From an uncultured SAR86 cluster bacterium (lineage in GTDB: Bacteria > Pseudomonadota > Gammaproteobacteria > Magnimaribacterales > D2472): a stretch of DNA of 64,000 bases. The notes under the pieces are model-generated. The model did no database searches. It was not told the DNA's origin and saw nothing but the letters and a program-made list of their open reading frames with translations. Below, piece by piece: positions 31,086 to 42,455 of the stretch. Both the position numbers and the translations under genes were made by a program. Position 1 is the first letter of the stretch; the number at the start of each line of letters is the position of its first letter. The stretch covers positions 1 to 64,000 of the forward strand of contig CABXFU010000001.1 in the NCBI GenBank assembly GCA_902511575.1, written 5' to 3'.

Positions 31086-32459
31086 TTAGCTTATATCAAC
31101 CTTAATTGTTTCATCAATTAATTTTAATTGATTAAGAAACATATTTTTTATTTCCTTTAATCTAGAAGAAGTTTTAGCTTCAAACCTAAGGACAAGTTTC
31201 GGAGTTGTATTTGACGCCCTGATTAAGCCCCATCCATCATCAAAATCGACTCTCAACCCATCAATGGTAACTTTAGAGCCTCCCTTAAATTGAGCTTTAT
31301 TTACAAAATCTTTTACTATTTTAAATTTCTTTTCTTCTTCAACATTAATATTTAATTCAGGCGTAGAGTAGGCTTTGGGAAGTTCATTGAGCATAGAAGA
31401 GAGCGGCATGTCTAAACTATTAATAATTTCTAATAATCTAAAAGCGGAATAATGACCATCATCAAAACCATGCCACTTATCATTAAAAAAAATATGACCA
31501 CTCATCTCGCCGGCGAGTGGAGCATTGGTTTTTTTAAGAGTATTTTTAATATGAAAATGACCTGTTGCAGACATTAATGGGATACCCCCAGCCTGATTGA
31601 TAATATTGCTAAGTAAATTTGTACACTTCACGTCAAAAATTATTTCTTTACCAGGATAATTTTTTAAAACATCTTTAGCAAAGATCATCATGAGTTGATC
31701 TGGAAAAATAATGTCTCCTTCTTCAGTTACAACTCCCAGCCTATCTCCATCTCCATCAAAGGCTATTCCAACATCAGCGGAATTTTCTTTTACTGCCTGA
31801 ATTAAATCTTGGAGGTTCTCTTCTTTTCCAGGATCAGGGTGATGATTGGGGAAGTTCCCATCAATCTCGCAATATAGCTCGATCACTTCGTAACCTAATG
31901 AACGTATTAGTTTGGGAGCAATTTCACCAGCTGCACCATTTCCACAATCTAGAACAACTTTAATTTTTTTTGTTTTCTTCGTGCTTTGTGATGATACTTC
32001 TTCAATGTACTCATCCATTAAATTTTTCTTATAGATTTCCTTGCCAGCATTTCTTTTATTGATTGGCGCATCAGAAAGCAAGCCCAAGATCTCAAGACCT
32101 GATATAGGAGAATCGTTAATTACTATTTTAAATCCATTATAGCTCTTTGGATTATGACTCCCGGTAATCATGATTCCAGATTTTGAAGGCAGTTGTTTAG
32201 CTGCATAATATAGTAAGGGGCTTGTAACTATCCCAATATTCACAACATTGATTCCATTGGTTTGAAGTTGTGTAGAAAGGAGTTTTAATATCTCTTCTCC
32301 TGACAGTCTTCCGTCTCTGCCAAGAGCCAGCTCATTGATATTTTCTTCATTGCATTTTTTTGCGATTGCAAGCGCAATGGATTTAATCGAAACTTCGTTT
32401 ACTTGAGAGGGCACAATTCCTCTGATGTCATATTCTCTGAAAATGGATTCGTCAATCAT
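31086..32459 (-). CDS. algC: Phosphomannomutase/phosphoglucomutase
   Basis: 'FREYDIRGIVP', 'GIMITGSHNPKSYNGFK', 'IAFDGDGDRLGVV', 'GEMSGHIFF'. Confidence 0.93.
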   Translation of the reverse strand: MIDESIFREYDIRGIVPSQVNEVSIKSIALAIAKKCNEENINELALGRDGRLSGEEILKLLSTQLQTNGINVVNIGIVTSPLLYYAAKQLPSKSGIMITGSHNPKSYNGFKIVINDSPISGLEILGLLSDAPINKRNAGKEIYKKNLMDEYIEEVSSQSTKKTKKIKVVLDCGNGAAGEIAPKLIRSLGYEVIELYCEIDGNFPNHHPDPGKEENLQDLIQAVKENSADVGIAFDGDGDRLGVVTEEGDIIFPDQLMMIFAKDVLKNYPGKEIIFDVKCTNLLSNIINQAGGIPLMSATGHFHIKNTLKKTNAPLAGEMSGHIFFNDKWHGFDDGHYSAFRLLEIINSLDMPLSSMLNELPKAYSTPELNINVEEEKKFKIVKDFVNKAQFKGGSKVTIDGLRVDFDDGWGLIRASNTTPKLVLRFEAKTSSRLKEIKNMFLNQLKLIDETIKVDIS

Positions 32460-32525
32460 AGGAATTTTAATTTCATTATCGGGGTTGTTTTGTCATAATA
32501 ACTGAGACTTAAAACCATACACAAC

Positions 32526-33446
32526 ATGTTTCTTAATACTGACTCAAAATTCATCTGGCTTAATGGAAGTTTTCAGCCATTCAATGAAACAAATATCCAT
32601 CTTTTGTCTAATACGCTGCATTATGGAATGGGTGTTTTTGAGGGTGTGCGAGCCTATGAAACAGCAGATGGCGGCGCCATCTTCAGATTAGATGATCACA
32701 CCAAAAGACTATTTGATGCTGCATCCAAAATTAATATTTCAATTCCTTATTCGATTCCTGATTTAACTCAAGCGCAGAAAGCAGCAATGATTAAAAATAA
32801 TCTTCAGGAGGGCTATATTCGTCCGATTGTCTTTTTGGGTAGTGAATCAATGGGCTTAAGATCTCAAGACGCTCTTTCGGTAAATGTTGCAATTGCGTGT
32901 TGGGAATGGCCATCATATATGGATCCAGAGGCCAAGAGGAATGGTATTTCAGTTGTTAAATCTCCATTTCAGCAATATGACAATCCCTTATATTCAAACA
33001 ATAAAATTATTGGCACATATGTTAATTCGATTATGGCTGTTAATGATGCAATTTCCAAAGGAGCGGAAGAAGCGATATTGTTGGATAAAAATGGTTTTAT
33101 CTCTGAGGGTAGTGGTGAAAACTTGTTTATAGTTAAAAATTCAAAGTTAATGACACCCACAACAGATTATTGTTTGAATGGAATTACCAGGCAAAGTGTT
33201 ATAACTATTGCTCAAAATCTCCAATTAACTATAGAGGAGAAGAATTTAACCTTTGAAGATTTATTATCTGCAGATGAGGCTTTTTATTCAGGAACAGCAG
33301 TTGAGATTACACCCATAACAACTGTTGATGGATCAAAAATAGGCAGTGGTTGCATTGGACCAATCACCGATCAACTCCAAGGCAAGTATTCCGATATAGT
33401 TTATGGGCGTGACGCAAGCTATTCACATTGGCTCACTGCAATTTAG
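32526..33446 (+). CDS. ilvE: Branched-chain amino acid aminotransferase
   Basis: 'TLHYGMGVFEGVRAYE', 'GFISEGSGENLFIV', 'EAFYSGTAVEITPI'. Confidence 0.95.
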   Translation: MFLNTDSKFIWLNGSFQPFNETNIHLLSNTLHYGMGVFEGVRAYETADGGAIFRLDDHTKRLFDAASKINISIPYSIPDLTQAQKAAMIKNNLQEGYIRPIVFLGSESMGLRSQDALSVNVAIACWEWPSYMDPEAKRNGISVVKSPFQQYDNPLYSNNKIIGTYVNSIMAVNDAISKGAEEAILLDKNGFISEGSGENLFIVKNSKLMTPTTDYCLNGITRQSVITIAQNLQLTIEEKNLTFEDLLSADEAFYSGTAVEITPITTVDGSKIGSGCIGPITDQLQGKYSDIVYGRDASYSHWLTAI

Positions 33447-33457
33447 TCTTATAAGAA

Positions 33458-34702
33458 TTGGATCAAAAATTAAACATTGCTATTTGCAGCTATCGAAGCG
33501 CACCTTTTGGAGGTGGCCAAGGCATATTTGTTTTTGAATTATCCAAGGCATTGAATAATTTAGGTCATAAAGTAGATGTTATTTCAGGACCACCATATCC
33601 CCACCTTGAAAACAGCATAAAGTTAATTAAATCTCCAGGCTTAAATTTATTTAGTACTTTTAACTTTCAAGAAAGACTAAAAATTTTTTTAGAAAAAAAA
33701 AGTAAGTCTGCAGATGATTGGTATGAATTTATTTCAGCACTGCTGGGAGGGTTCCCAGAACTAAAGACATTTGGAAACAGGGCTCAAACCATTCTCAATG
33801 AATCTTCATATGATGTCGTGATCGATAATCAATCACTTAGCCATGGAATGATCGAGGTTCAAAAAAATATGCCCCTAATTGAAATTATTCACCACCCCAT
33901 TACAAAAGATTATCGTTATGATATTCAATTTTCTAAGGGCTTTATCCAAAAAATTTCTAAATGGAGATGGTTTTCTTTTTTAAAAATGCAAAAAAGGGTA
34001 TCTATAGAGTTAAAGGTGATTTCTACACCATCACATAATTCAAAAAAAGACATTGCAAAGGATTTTGGTGTGCTCGAAAAAAATATTTCAGTCATACCCA
34101 ATGGCATAGATCATGCAAGTTTTATTCCCATGCAGGACATTAAAAGAGTTCCATCACAAATTATCACAACAGCTAGCGCAGATGTTCCACTTAAAGGTCT
34201 AGATTTTACCCTTCATGCTGTTGCTAGATTAAAAGCCGATTATCCAAAATTAAAATTAGTGATCATTGGCGCGCCCAGACCTGGCGGCCATACAGAGAGA
34301 TTAATTAAAAAATTGCAAATTGATCAAAACATTTTATATAGATCAAACCTTACCAGACATGAGATAGCCGTTGAATATGCAAAAAGTAATATTGCTATAG
34401 TTAGCTCTCTCTATGAAGGTTTTGGGTTTCCTGTTGGGGAAGCTATGTCTTGTGCTATACCTCTTATAGCAACCAATGTTGCATCTATTCCAGAAATCAC
34501 TGAGTCTTTTGCTGAACTCATCCCAGCCGAGAGCGCAGATGCAATAGAATTAGCTATTAGACAGATTTTTACAAATCCTCAAACCAATCAATTTAGAGCA
34601 GATGCTGGCAGAATGCATATAATAGAGAACTTTAATTGGCAAAAAATTGCAAAGTTATACGAAGACTTAATTTACAAAACGATAGATGAATTCAAATGTT
34701 AA
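33458..34702 (+). CDS. Glycosyltransferase family 4
   Basis: TTG start; 'GGGQGIFVFELSKALNNLGHKVDVISG', 'VIPNGIDHASF', 'SSLYEGFGFPVGEAMSCAIPLIATNVASIPEI'. Confidence 0.9.
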   Translation: MDQKLNIAICSYRSAPFGGGQGIFVFELSKALNNLGHKVDVISGPPYPHLENSIKLIKSPGLNLFSTFNFQERLKIFLEKKSKSADDWYEFISALLGGFPELKTFGNRAQTILNESSYDVVIDNQSLSHGMIEVQKNMPLIEIIHHPITKDYRYDIQFSKGFIQKISKWRWFSFLKMQKRVSIELKVISTPSHNSKKDIAKDFGVLEKNISVIPNGIDHASFIPMQDIKRVPSQIITTASADVPLKGLDFTLHAVARLKADYPKLKLVIIGAPRPGGHTERLIKKLQIDQNILYRSNLTRHEIAVEYAKSNIAIVSSLYEGFGFPVGEAMSCAIPLIATNVASIPEITESFAELIPAESADAIELAIRQIFTNPQTNQFRADAGRMHIIENFNWQKIAKLYEDLIYKTIDEFKC

Positions 34703-35400
34703 CTTTTAGCTTGCAAGAGATAGCGCTTGAGCCAAACTCAAAAGTTTTAGATGTGGGGTGTGGAGAGGGACGTCATATTTTTGGATCTTTGCATGAATTT
34801 CCTGATGTCCATTGTGTTGGTTTGGACCAGGATGTCCCTTCATTAAATAAATGTAAGGAAGGTTTAGAGTTTTTTAAGGAGCTGAATTCTGGCTCTACTA
34901 TTTTTATGCAAGGCTCTGTATATAGACTTCCATTTGATGATAATACTTTTGATCTTGTAATTTGTTCAGAGGTGCTAGAGCATCTTCATGATTACCATGC
35001 AGCAATTGATGAAATTTATAGAGTTCTAAAACCGGAAGGTAAATTTCTACCTAGCGTTCCTTCGTATTGGCCTGAAAAAATTTGCTGGTCTCTCTCAACG
35101 GGCTATCAAAATATGCCTGGCGGCCATGTAAGAATTTTTAAAAAGCGTCAATTGATCAATGAAATCTTAGATCATGGATTTAAGTATGATCATGCTGAAA
35201 GATTTCATGGCTTGCACAGCGCCTATTGGTGGTTAAGATGTATTTTTTGGAAAACTCAAGATTCAAATTACCTAGTAAAGATATATAAAAAATTTCTTGA
35301 ATATCAAATTTTACAAAGTCCAGCATGGCTGAATAATCTTGAAAAAATTCTTAATCCTATTTTTGGAAAAAGCATTGCATTTTATTTTGAAAAAAAATGA
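34696..35400 (+). CDS. Class I SAM-dependent methyltransferase
   Basis: 'KVLDVGCGEGRHIF', 'LPFDDNTFDLVICSEVLEHLHDYHAAIDEIYRVLKPEG'. Confidence 0.92.
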   Translation: MLTFSLQEIALEPNSKVLDVGCGEGRHIFGSLHEFPDVHCVGLDQDVPSLNKCKEGLEFFKELNSGSTIFMQGSVYRLPFDDNTFDLVICSEVLEHLHDYHAAIDEIYRVLKPEGKFLPSVPSYWPEKICWSLSTGYQNMPGGHVRIFKKRQLINEILDHGFKYDHAERFHGLHSAYWWLRCIFWKTQDSNYLVKIYKKFLEYQILQSPAWLNNLEKILNPIFGKSIAFYFEKK

Positions 35401-36440
35401 AAGAATTTCCGAATACATCTCATATTGACCCTAGTTCTTTGGATGGGTTGAACCATTTAGGCAAGTTTTTAGAAGATACTCAGCTTTTATCTGGTGCCAT
35501 TCCCTCGAATCAGGATGGCTCACATGATCCTTGGGATCATCTTGAAGCTGTTATGGGCTTAGCTACTTTAGGCTTTAAGGATCAAGCTCTTAATGGTCTT
35601 CAGTGGATGGTAGCTAATCAAAATGAAGATGGCAGTTGGTATAACCTTTATCAGGATGAAGAGCCATTAGAGCTAAATAAACAGACTAATTATGCATCAT
35701 ATATTGCTGTTGCAGTTTGGCACTTTTATTTGCTTAATAACAATATTAATTTCCTTCAAAATTTTTGGGAGCCAGTTAAAAAAGGTATTTTATTCTCTCT
35801 TTCTCTTCAACATAGCAATGGAGCTATTGCATGGAATATTGATGAGTCTGAAAAAATTGATGAAGACTATTTATTAACTGGTTGTAGCTCCATTGCGAAA
35901 AGTCTAGAGTGTGCAATAGCAATTTGCCAAGTTTTGGAGCATCAAAGCATTGAATCAGAATGGAGAGATGCACATTCAAAATTGATAGTTGCTCTTGAAA
36001 ATCCAGCAGAAATTTTTGACCTAAAGAAAGATCGAAGCAGGTTTTCAATGGACTGGTATTACCCAATCTTGGGTGGCATTAATTCTAAACAACGAATAAC
36101 CTCTCTAATAGAGAACATTAAAGATTCTTTTTGGATTGAAGGCCTTGGAATCAAATGTGTTTCAGATGAACCATGGGTAACTGTTGCAGAGACCAGTGAA
36201 TGCTCTATTGCATACAAAAAAATTGGTGAAGATAAGATTGCATCAGAACTGCTTCTTAATGCTATTGCCATAGTTGATAGAGAGGGCATACCTTACATGG
36301 GCTGGCAATTTTATGAAAATATTTATTGGCCAGAAGAAACGCCATCATGGACTTCCGCAGCATGCATTCTTGCAGCCGATGCAAACAATCAACTCACCCC
36401 TGGTGCAGATTTATTTATAAAGCAACAATTTAAGCTTTAG
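35397..36440 (+). CDS. Alpha-toroid (prenyltransferase/terpenoid-cyclase-like or glycosidase-like) protein of unknown function
   Basis: 'DPWDHLEAVMGLATLGFKDQALNGLQWMVANQNEDGSWYNLY' QW-like repeat; ATGA overlap with upstream methyltransferase. Confidence 0.7.
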   Translation: MKEFPNTSHIDPSSLDGLNHLGKFLEDTQLLSGAIPSNQDGSHDPWDHLEAVMGLATLGFKDQALNGLQWMVANQNEDGSWYNLYQDEEPLELNKQTNYASYIAVAVWHFYLLNNNINFLQNFWEPVKKGILFSLSLQHSNGAIAWNIDESEKIDEDYLLTGCSSIAKSLECAIAICQVLEHQSIESEWRDAHSKLIVALENPAEIFDLKKDRSRFSMDWYYPILGGINSKQRITSLIENIKDSFWIEGLGIKCVSDEPWVTVAETSECSIAYKKIGEDKIASELLLNAIAIVDREGIPYMGWQFYENIYWPEETPSWTSAACILAADANNQLTPGADLFIKQQFKL

Positions 36441-37035
36441 TAAGGCAAACAATCGTATCAACTCGTTCGTAAAGTTGAAAACCTTCTGTTAGAGCTTTTT
36501 GATAAATTAGATATGGTGCTTGTCCGCCGTCTTCAGGTTTTTCATAAATATCATGAATGACCAATGCGCCATTAGAATGGAGCTTGGAGCTCCAATTATC
36601 ATAATCATTCACCGCAGATATTTCAGTATGACTTCCATCAATAAACAAAAGCCCTAATTCAGCCCTCCATGAAGACGCAATAGAATTTGCATTTGCAAGA
36701 ATGGGGACCACCCATTTACTTTCATCAAACTGCTGAAGATTAGCTTGCATCAAAGGCACCGTATTCACTCGGCCTAATTTTTTATCATAAATCTCTGGAT
36801 CAAAATACTTTTCACCGAGTTGGTGTTCTTCTGAACCAGAATGATGATCTATTGTATAAACCAGTTCATCATGAATTGCGCTTCCAGCCGCGATGTATAG
36901 AGCAGACTTTGCACCAAAGGTACCAATTTCAAGTGCAGGCCCATATTGAGAAAACTTTTCTGCCCATTTTGTTAATGCTAAGCCTTCATGGCTAGGCATG
37001 AAGCCCTTGAGATTATCTAATTGTTCAAAGTCCAT
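36430..37035 (-). CDS. Class I SAM-dependent methyltransferase (Methyltransf_24-like)
   Basis: 'GPALEIGTFGAKSALYIA', 'LGLLFIDGSHTEISAVNDYDNW', 'GALVIHDI'. Confidence 0.82.
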   Translation of the reverse strand: MDFEQLDNLKGFMPSHEGLALTKWAEKFSQYGPALEIGTFGAKSALYIAAGSAIHDELVYTIDHHSGSEEHQLGEKYFDPEIYDKKLGRVNTVPLMQANLQQFDESKWVVPILANANSIASSWRAELGLLFIDGSHTEISAVNDYDNWSSKLHSNGALVIHDIYEKPEDGGQAPYLIYQKALTEGFQLYERVDTIVCLTKA

Positions 37036-37036
37036 A

Positions 37037-37891
37037 TTATTTATAAAAGTTTTTTCCTAATGTTGATTTAAACCTTCTATGCATCCAAAGATATTCAGCA
37101 GGATGTTGCAGAATCTTTTCTTCCATTAAGTTATTAATTTTCTGTGCCAACTTTATTGAATTTAGTCCTACATGATCAATTGATTCTATCTGAAGAACTA
37201 ATGTTTTATTTTTGTAATATGAATTTATAAATAATAAATTTGCATTAGTAGCATCAATAATCTTTCTTGTTGTGGTGATAGTAGCTGCCTCTTGATTGAA
37301 AAACTCTAATTTCACAGAATGATCCCATCCATAATCTTGATCTATTGCATACATGACATTCTTTCCTGCTTTAAGCCATTTCATAAATTTTCGTGGATTA
37401 TTCTTATCTGCCGTATCTTTAATGCTAGAAAGCCGACCTTTATTTTGGATTTTATTCATTGAAGCAGAATTATGTTTTCTGCTTACACCATATACCTCTG
37501 CATTCATGGCAAAAAGTCGGGCATCCAACTCTAAATGTTGAGAGTGCTTAAAAATGATTAAGTTTCCTTTATTAGAGTTATTGTTAGACAAATGATCTAT
37601 CCCAATGACATCATAATCAACCTTGCTTTGTATTTTCTTATCTGACCAAAACCATGCGATGCCTGTTTCAATGAATGATCTTCCCAGGTGCAAAAAATTA
37701 TCCCGCAAGAGCTCTTGTTGTTCTGCTTTTGAGAGTTCTGGAAAGCATGCTTCTATGTTTGCTTGAGCAATTTTTTTTCTACTCTTAGCTAAAATAAATA
37801 GGAGATTGCCACAGAGTCTTCCTATTGCCGGATGCCATGAAGTTGGTAGATGGCTAAGACCTTGCCATAATGTCATCATTAATCTGATCAA
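37037..37891 (-). CDS. LpxL/HtrB-family lipid A acyltransferase-like protein
   Basis: 'LPTSWHPAIGRLCGNLLFILAKSRKKIAQANIEACFPELS', 'FKHSQHLELDAR' HX4E-like motif. Confidence 0.85.
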   Translation of the reverse strand: MIRLMMTLWQGLSHLPTSWHPAIGRLCGNLLFILAKSRKKIAQANIEACFPELSKAEQQELLRDNFLHLGRSFIETGIAWFWSDKKIQSKVDYDVIGIDHLSNNNSNKGNLIIFKHSQHLELDARLFAMNAEVYGVSRKHNSASMNKIQNKGRLSSIKDTADKNNPRKFMKWLKAGKNVMYAIDQDYGWDHSVKLEFFNQEAATITTTRKIIDATNANLLFINSYYKNKTLVLQIESIDHVGLNSIKLAQKINNLMEEKILQHPAEYLWMHRRFKSTLGKNFYK

Positions 37892-37952
37892 TATTATGAG
37901 TACATAAAAATTAAAGAATGTATTATTACATTAATTTAGATATACCTTTTAT

Positions 37953-39523
<1,571 letters not shown>

Positions 39524-39528
39524 ACTAA

Positions 39529-40482
39529 TTGAAACTGATTAAGAAACCCATAATATTTCTTCTAGGTCCCACTGCATCTGGGAAGACCGACTGGGCCATT
39601 AACTGGCAAAATCAATTTGAAGCCCTAGAAATTATAAGCGTAGACTCAGTCATGGTTTATAAGGAATGCAATGTTGGATCTGCTAAGCCTTCATATGCAA
39701 CCTTAAAAAAACATCCTCATCATTTAGTTAATCATGTTTCTTTGGATTCTATATTTTCTGTAGCAGATTTTTATGATTCAGCCATGAAGCTGATTGATGA
39801 CATACATACGAGAGATAAGATCCCATTAATGGTTGGAGGCAGCATGATGTACTTTAATCTTCTGAAAAAAGGAATAAGCACTCTTCCCTCGGCTGATCGG
39901 ATTCTGCGTGATGAGTTAGAGAAAAAAATTCTTACTGATGGAGTGGATGTCTTGCATGCAGATCTAAGCAGGCTTGATCCTGAAGCAGCAAAAAATATTG
40001 ATTCTCAAGACTCTCAAAGAATTATAAGAGCAATCGAGATTATCTCTTCAACAAGCATGAGCTTGAGTGAAAATCTTGCATCTGAACAGACTCCCGGATT
40101 AAAAGAAAAGTACTCATTAATTGAGTTTGGAATTTTTCCTGTGGAAAGAGCAAAACTTCATGAAAGAATAGAGTCTAGACAAGAGACATTGGTTGGAGAT
40201 AATTTGCTCGAGGAAATAGTGAATATTCAAAATATTTTTGATATTTCTGAGGAACATCCCGCAATGAAAGCAATTAATTATAGACAAGGATTGCAAGTAG
40301 TTGCGGGCAAGTTAGAACAGTCTAAATTATTTGAAAAGTCTCTTTTTGCTACACGTCAATTTGCTAAAAGACAGTGTACTTGGATGAGAGGATGGGAAAA
40401 TTTGATCTATTTTGATCTTCATCAAGGGGAAGAAGCTGCTGAGCAACTAAAAAAGCAACTTAATTTGCTTGAAATCGTTTAA
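39529..40482 (+). CDS. miaA: tRNA dimethylallyltransferase
   Basis: TTG start; 'IIFLLGPTASGKTDWAI', 'EIISVDSVMVYKECNVGSAKPS', 'PLMVGGSMMYFNLLKKG'. Confidence 0.95.
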   Translation: MKLIKKPIIFLLGPTASGKTDWAINWQNQFEALEIISVDSVMVYKECNVGSAKPSYATLKKHPHHLVNHVSLDSIFSVADFYDSAMKLIDDIHTRDKIPLMVGGSMMYFNLLKKGISTLPSADRILRDELEKKILTDGVDVLHADLSRLDPEAAKNIDSQDSQRIIRAIEIISSTSMSLSENLASEQTPGLKEKYSLIEFGIFPVERAKLHERIESRQETLVGDNLLEEIVNIQNIFDISEEHPAMKAINYRQGLQVVAGKLEQSKLFEKSLFATRQFAKRQCTWMRGWENLIYFDLHQGEEAAEQLKKQLNLLEIV

Positions 40483-40542
40483 TTCTTAGGATTTACCCCC
40501 AAATTAAATTTATAATTAAATTTTACAATTATAGGTATCTAC

Positions 40543-41580
40543 GTGAATTGGGATAATCAAAACAATCAAGACCCTTGGGGCAGAAAAGATCAAGATGAAG
40601 TTTCGTTTGATGACTTAATAAAAAAGTTTTCTGTCATGTTTGGAAAACAAGGTTCCGGCTCTAATGGATCTTCTGGTGGAAATGGATTTAATTTTCCAAC
40701 AAAAAAAGCTTTTTTGTATGGTTTTTTTGGATTACTAGTCATTTACGCAAGTATGTCTATTTATCAGCTAGACTCTCCAGAAAGAGCAGTTGTTCTAAGG
40801 TTTGGTGAGTATTATGAAGAGACAGGAGAAGGCTTAAACTTCATGTTGGCTGGAATTGATGAAAGATATGTAGAAAATGTTGCCTTAACTAGACGTTATT
40901 CACAAACAGCAAACATGCTTACCAAGGATGAAAACCTAGTTGATGTAACTATTTCTGTGCAATACCGAATAAAAAATTTAAAGGATTTTGTTTTGAATGT
41001 TCGCGATCCAGAAAGTAGTCTTAGAGAAGCGACAGAAAGCTCATTACGTCATGTTGTTGGAGATAATACCCTTGAGGAAACATTAACAACAGGCCGTGAA
41101 ATGATTGCCCAAGATGTTGATTCAAGGTTGCAAAGCTATCTCGATTTATATGCCACTGGGCTTGTAGTGCAACAGGTCAACATAGAAAAAACTGATCCAC
41201 CTTCAGCTGTAAAAGCTTCATTTGATGATGTTGTTGCAGCAAGAGAGGATAAAGAAAAATTGCAAAATGAAGCTGATCGATATGGTCTTTCTATCGTCCC
41301 AGAAGCTCGAGGTCAAGCATTTGCTAGAATCCAGGCAGCTGAAGCATACAGAGAGGAAGTTGTAGCTAATGCAGAGGGTGAAGCTGTGCGTTTTGATAAG
41401 CTATTAGCTGAGTATGAAAAAGCACCAAAAGTGACGCGGGATCGACTTTACTTAGATGCCTTGCAAGGTCTATACAGTAATTCAACTAAAGTATTGATGG
41501 ACGTCGAGGGAGGCAATAACTTGATGTACCTTCCATTAGATAAAATTCTTGAACAAAATAGATCACAGGAGGAAGACTAA
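40543..41580 (+). CDS. hflK: FtsH protease activity modulator HflK
   Basis: GTG start; 'MNWDNQNNQDPWG', TM segment, 'QLDSPERAVVLRFGEYYEETGEGLNF' SPFH domain. Confidence 0.95.
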   Translation: MNWDNQNNQDPWGRKDQDEVSFDDLIKKFSVMFGKQGSGSNGSSGGNGFNFPTKKAFLYGFFGLLVIYASMSIYQLDSPERAVVLRFGEYYEETGEGLNFMLAGIDERYVENVALTRRYSQTANMLTKDENLVDVTISVQYRIKNLKDFVLNVRDPESSLREATESSLRHVVGDNTLEETLTTGREMIAQDVDSRLQSYLDLYATGLVVQQVNIEKTDPPSAVKASFDDVVAAREDKEKLQNEADRYGLSIVPEARGQAFARIQAAEAYREEVVANAEGEAVRFDKLLAEYEKAPKVTRDRLYLDALQGLYSNSTKVLMDVEGGNNLMYLPLDKILEQNRSQEED

Positions 41581-42449
41581 TGACTAAAGGAATGAATCTC
41601 TTAGTTCTTGCGGGACTTATTCTTGCAATAATACTAAACAGCATATTTGTTATTGATGAAAAAGAAGATGGGATTGTGTTTCAGTTTGGTGAAGCTATCA
41701 AATCCGACCTTCCAACTGGCTTAAATTTTAAATTACCGATTATCCAAAACGTAAAAAAATATGACTCAAGGTTACAGACTTTAGATGAAGAGCCAAATAG
41801 AATCTTAACAGTTGAGAGTAAATATCTTATTGTTGACTCGTTTGTAAAATATCGAATTACAAACGTTCGAACCTTTTATGATGCAACCAGTGGAAGTTTT
41901 ATTAACTTAAATAATTTGCTTGGACAAAGAACTGCATTTGAGCTGAAAAATCAATTTGGTCGAAGAACAGTGACCGAATTAGTTTCAGGAGAAAGAGACC
42001 AGTTGATGAGCGACATGCGAGATAATTTAGGAAATTCTGTATCTGATCTAGGCATAGAGATTATTGATTTTAGAGTTAAAAGAATCGATTTGCCGCCTGA
42101 ACTAAGTAACTCTGTGTATGAAAGAATGCGCTCTGAAAGAAACAGATTAGCTGAAGAATTACGTGCTGAAGGAAATGAACTTTCTAATGAAATCCGTTCA
42201 ACTGCAGACAAAGAAAGAGTTATTATTCTTGCAGAAGCCTATAAAACTTCTGAAGAAATAAGAGGAGAGGGCGACGCTACAGCAGCAGCAATCTACGCAG
42301 AATCATTCTCAAGAGATCCAGAATTTTATGAGTTTACTCGAAGCATGAAAGCTTATGATGCAACTTTTAATAATAAGTCAGATGTTTTGGTTATCGATCC
42401 TAAATCTGATTTCTTCAAATACCTCAATAAGTCAAAAGGCAATAACTAA
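41580..42449 (+). CDS. hflC: Protease modulator HflC
   Basis: 'FVIDEKEDGIVFQFGEAIKSDLPTGLNFKLPIIQNV', 'MRSERNRLAEELRAEG'; TAATG overlap with hflK. Confidence 0.95.
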   Translation: MTKGMNLLVLAGLILAIILNSIFVIDEKEDGIVFQFGEAIKSDLPTGLNFKLPIIQNVKKYDSRLQTLDEEPNRILTVESKYLIVDSFVKYRITNVRTFYDATSGSFINLNNLLGQRTAFELKNQFGRRTVTELVSGERDQLMSDMRDNLGNSVSDLGIEIIDFRVKRIDLPPELSNSVYERMRSERNRLAEELRAEGNELSNEIRSTADKERVIILAEAYKTSEEIRGEGDATAAAIYAESFSRDPEFYEFTRSMKAYDATFNNKSDVLVIDPKSDFFKYLNKSKGNN

Positions 42450-42455
42450 CATCCC

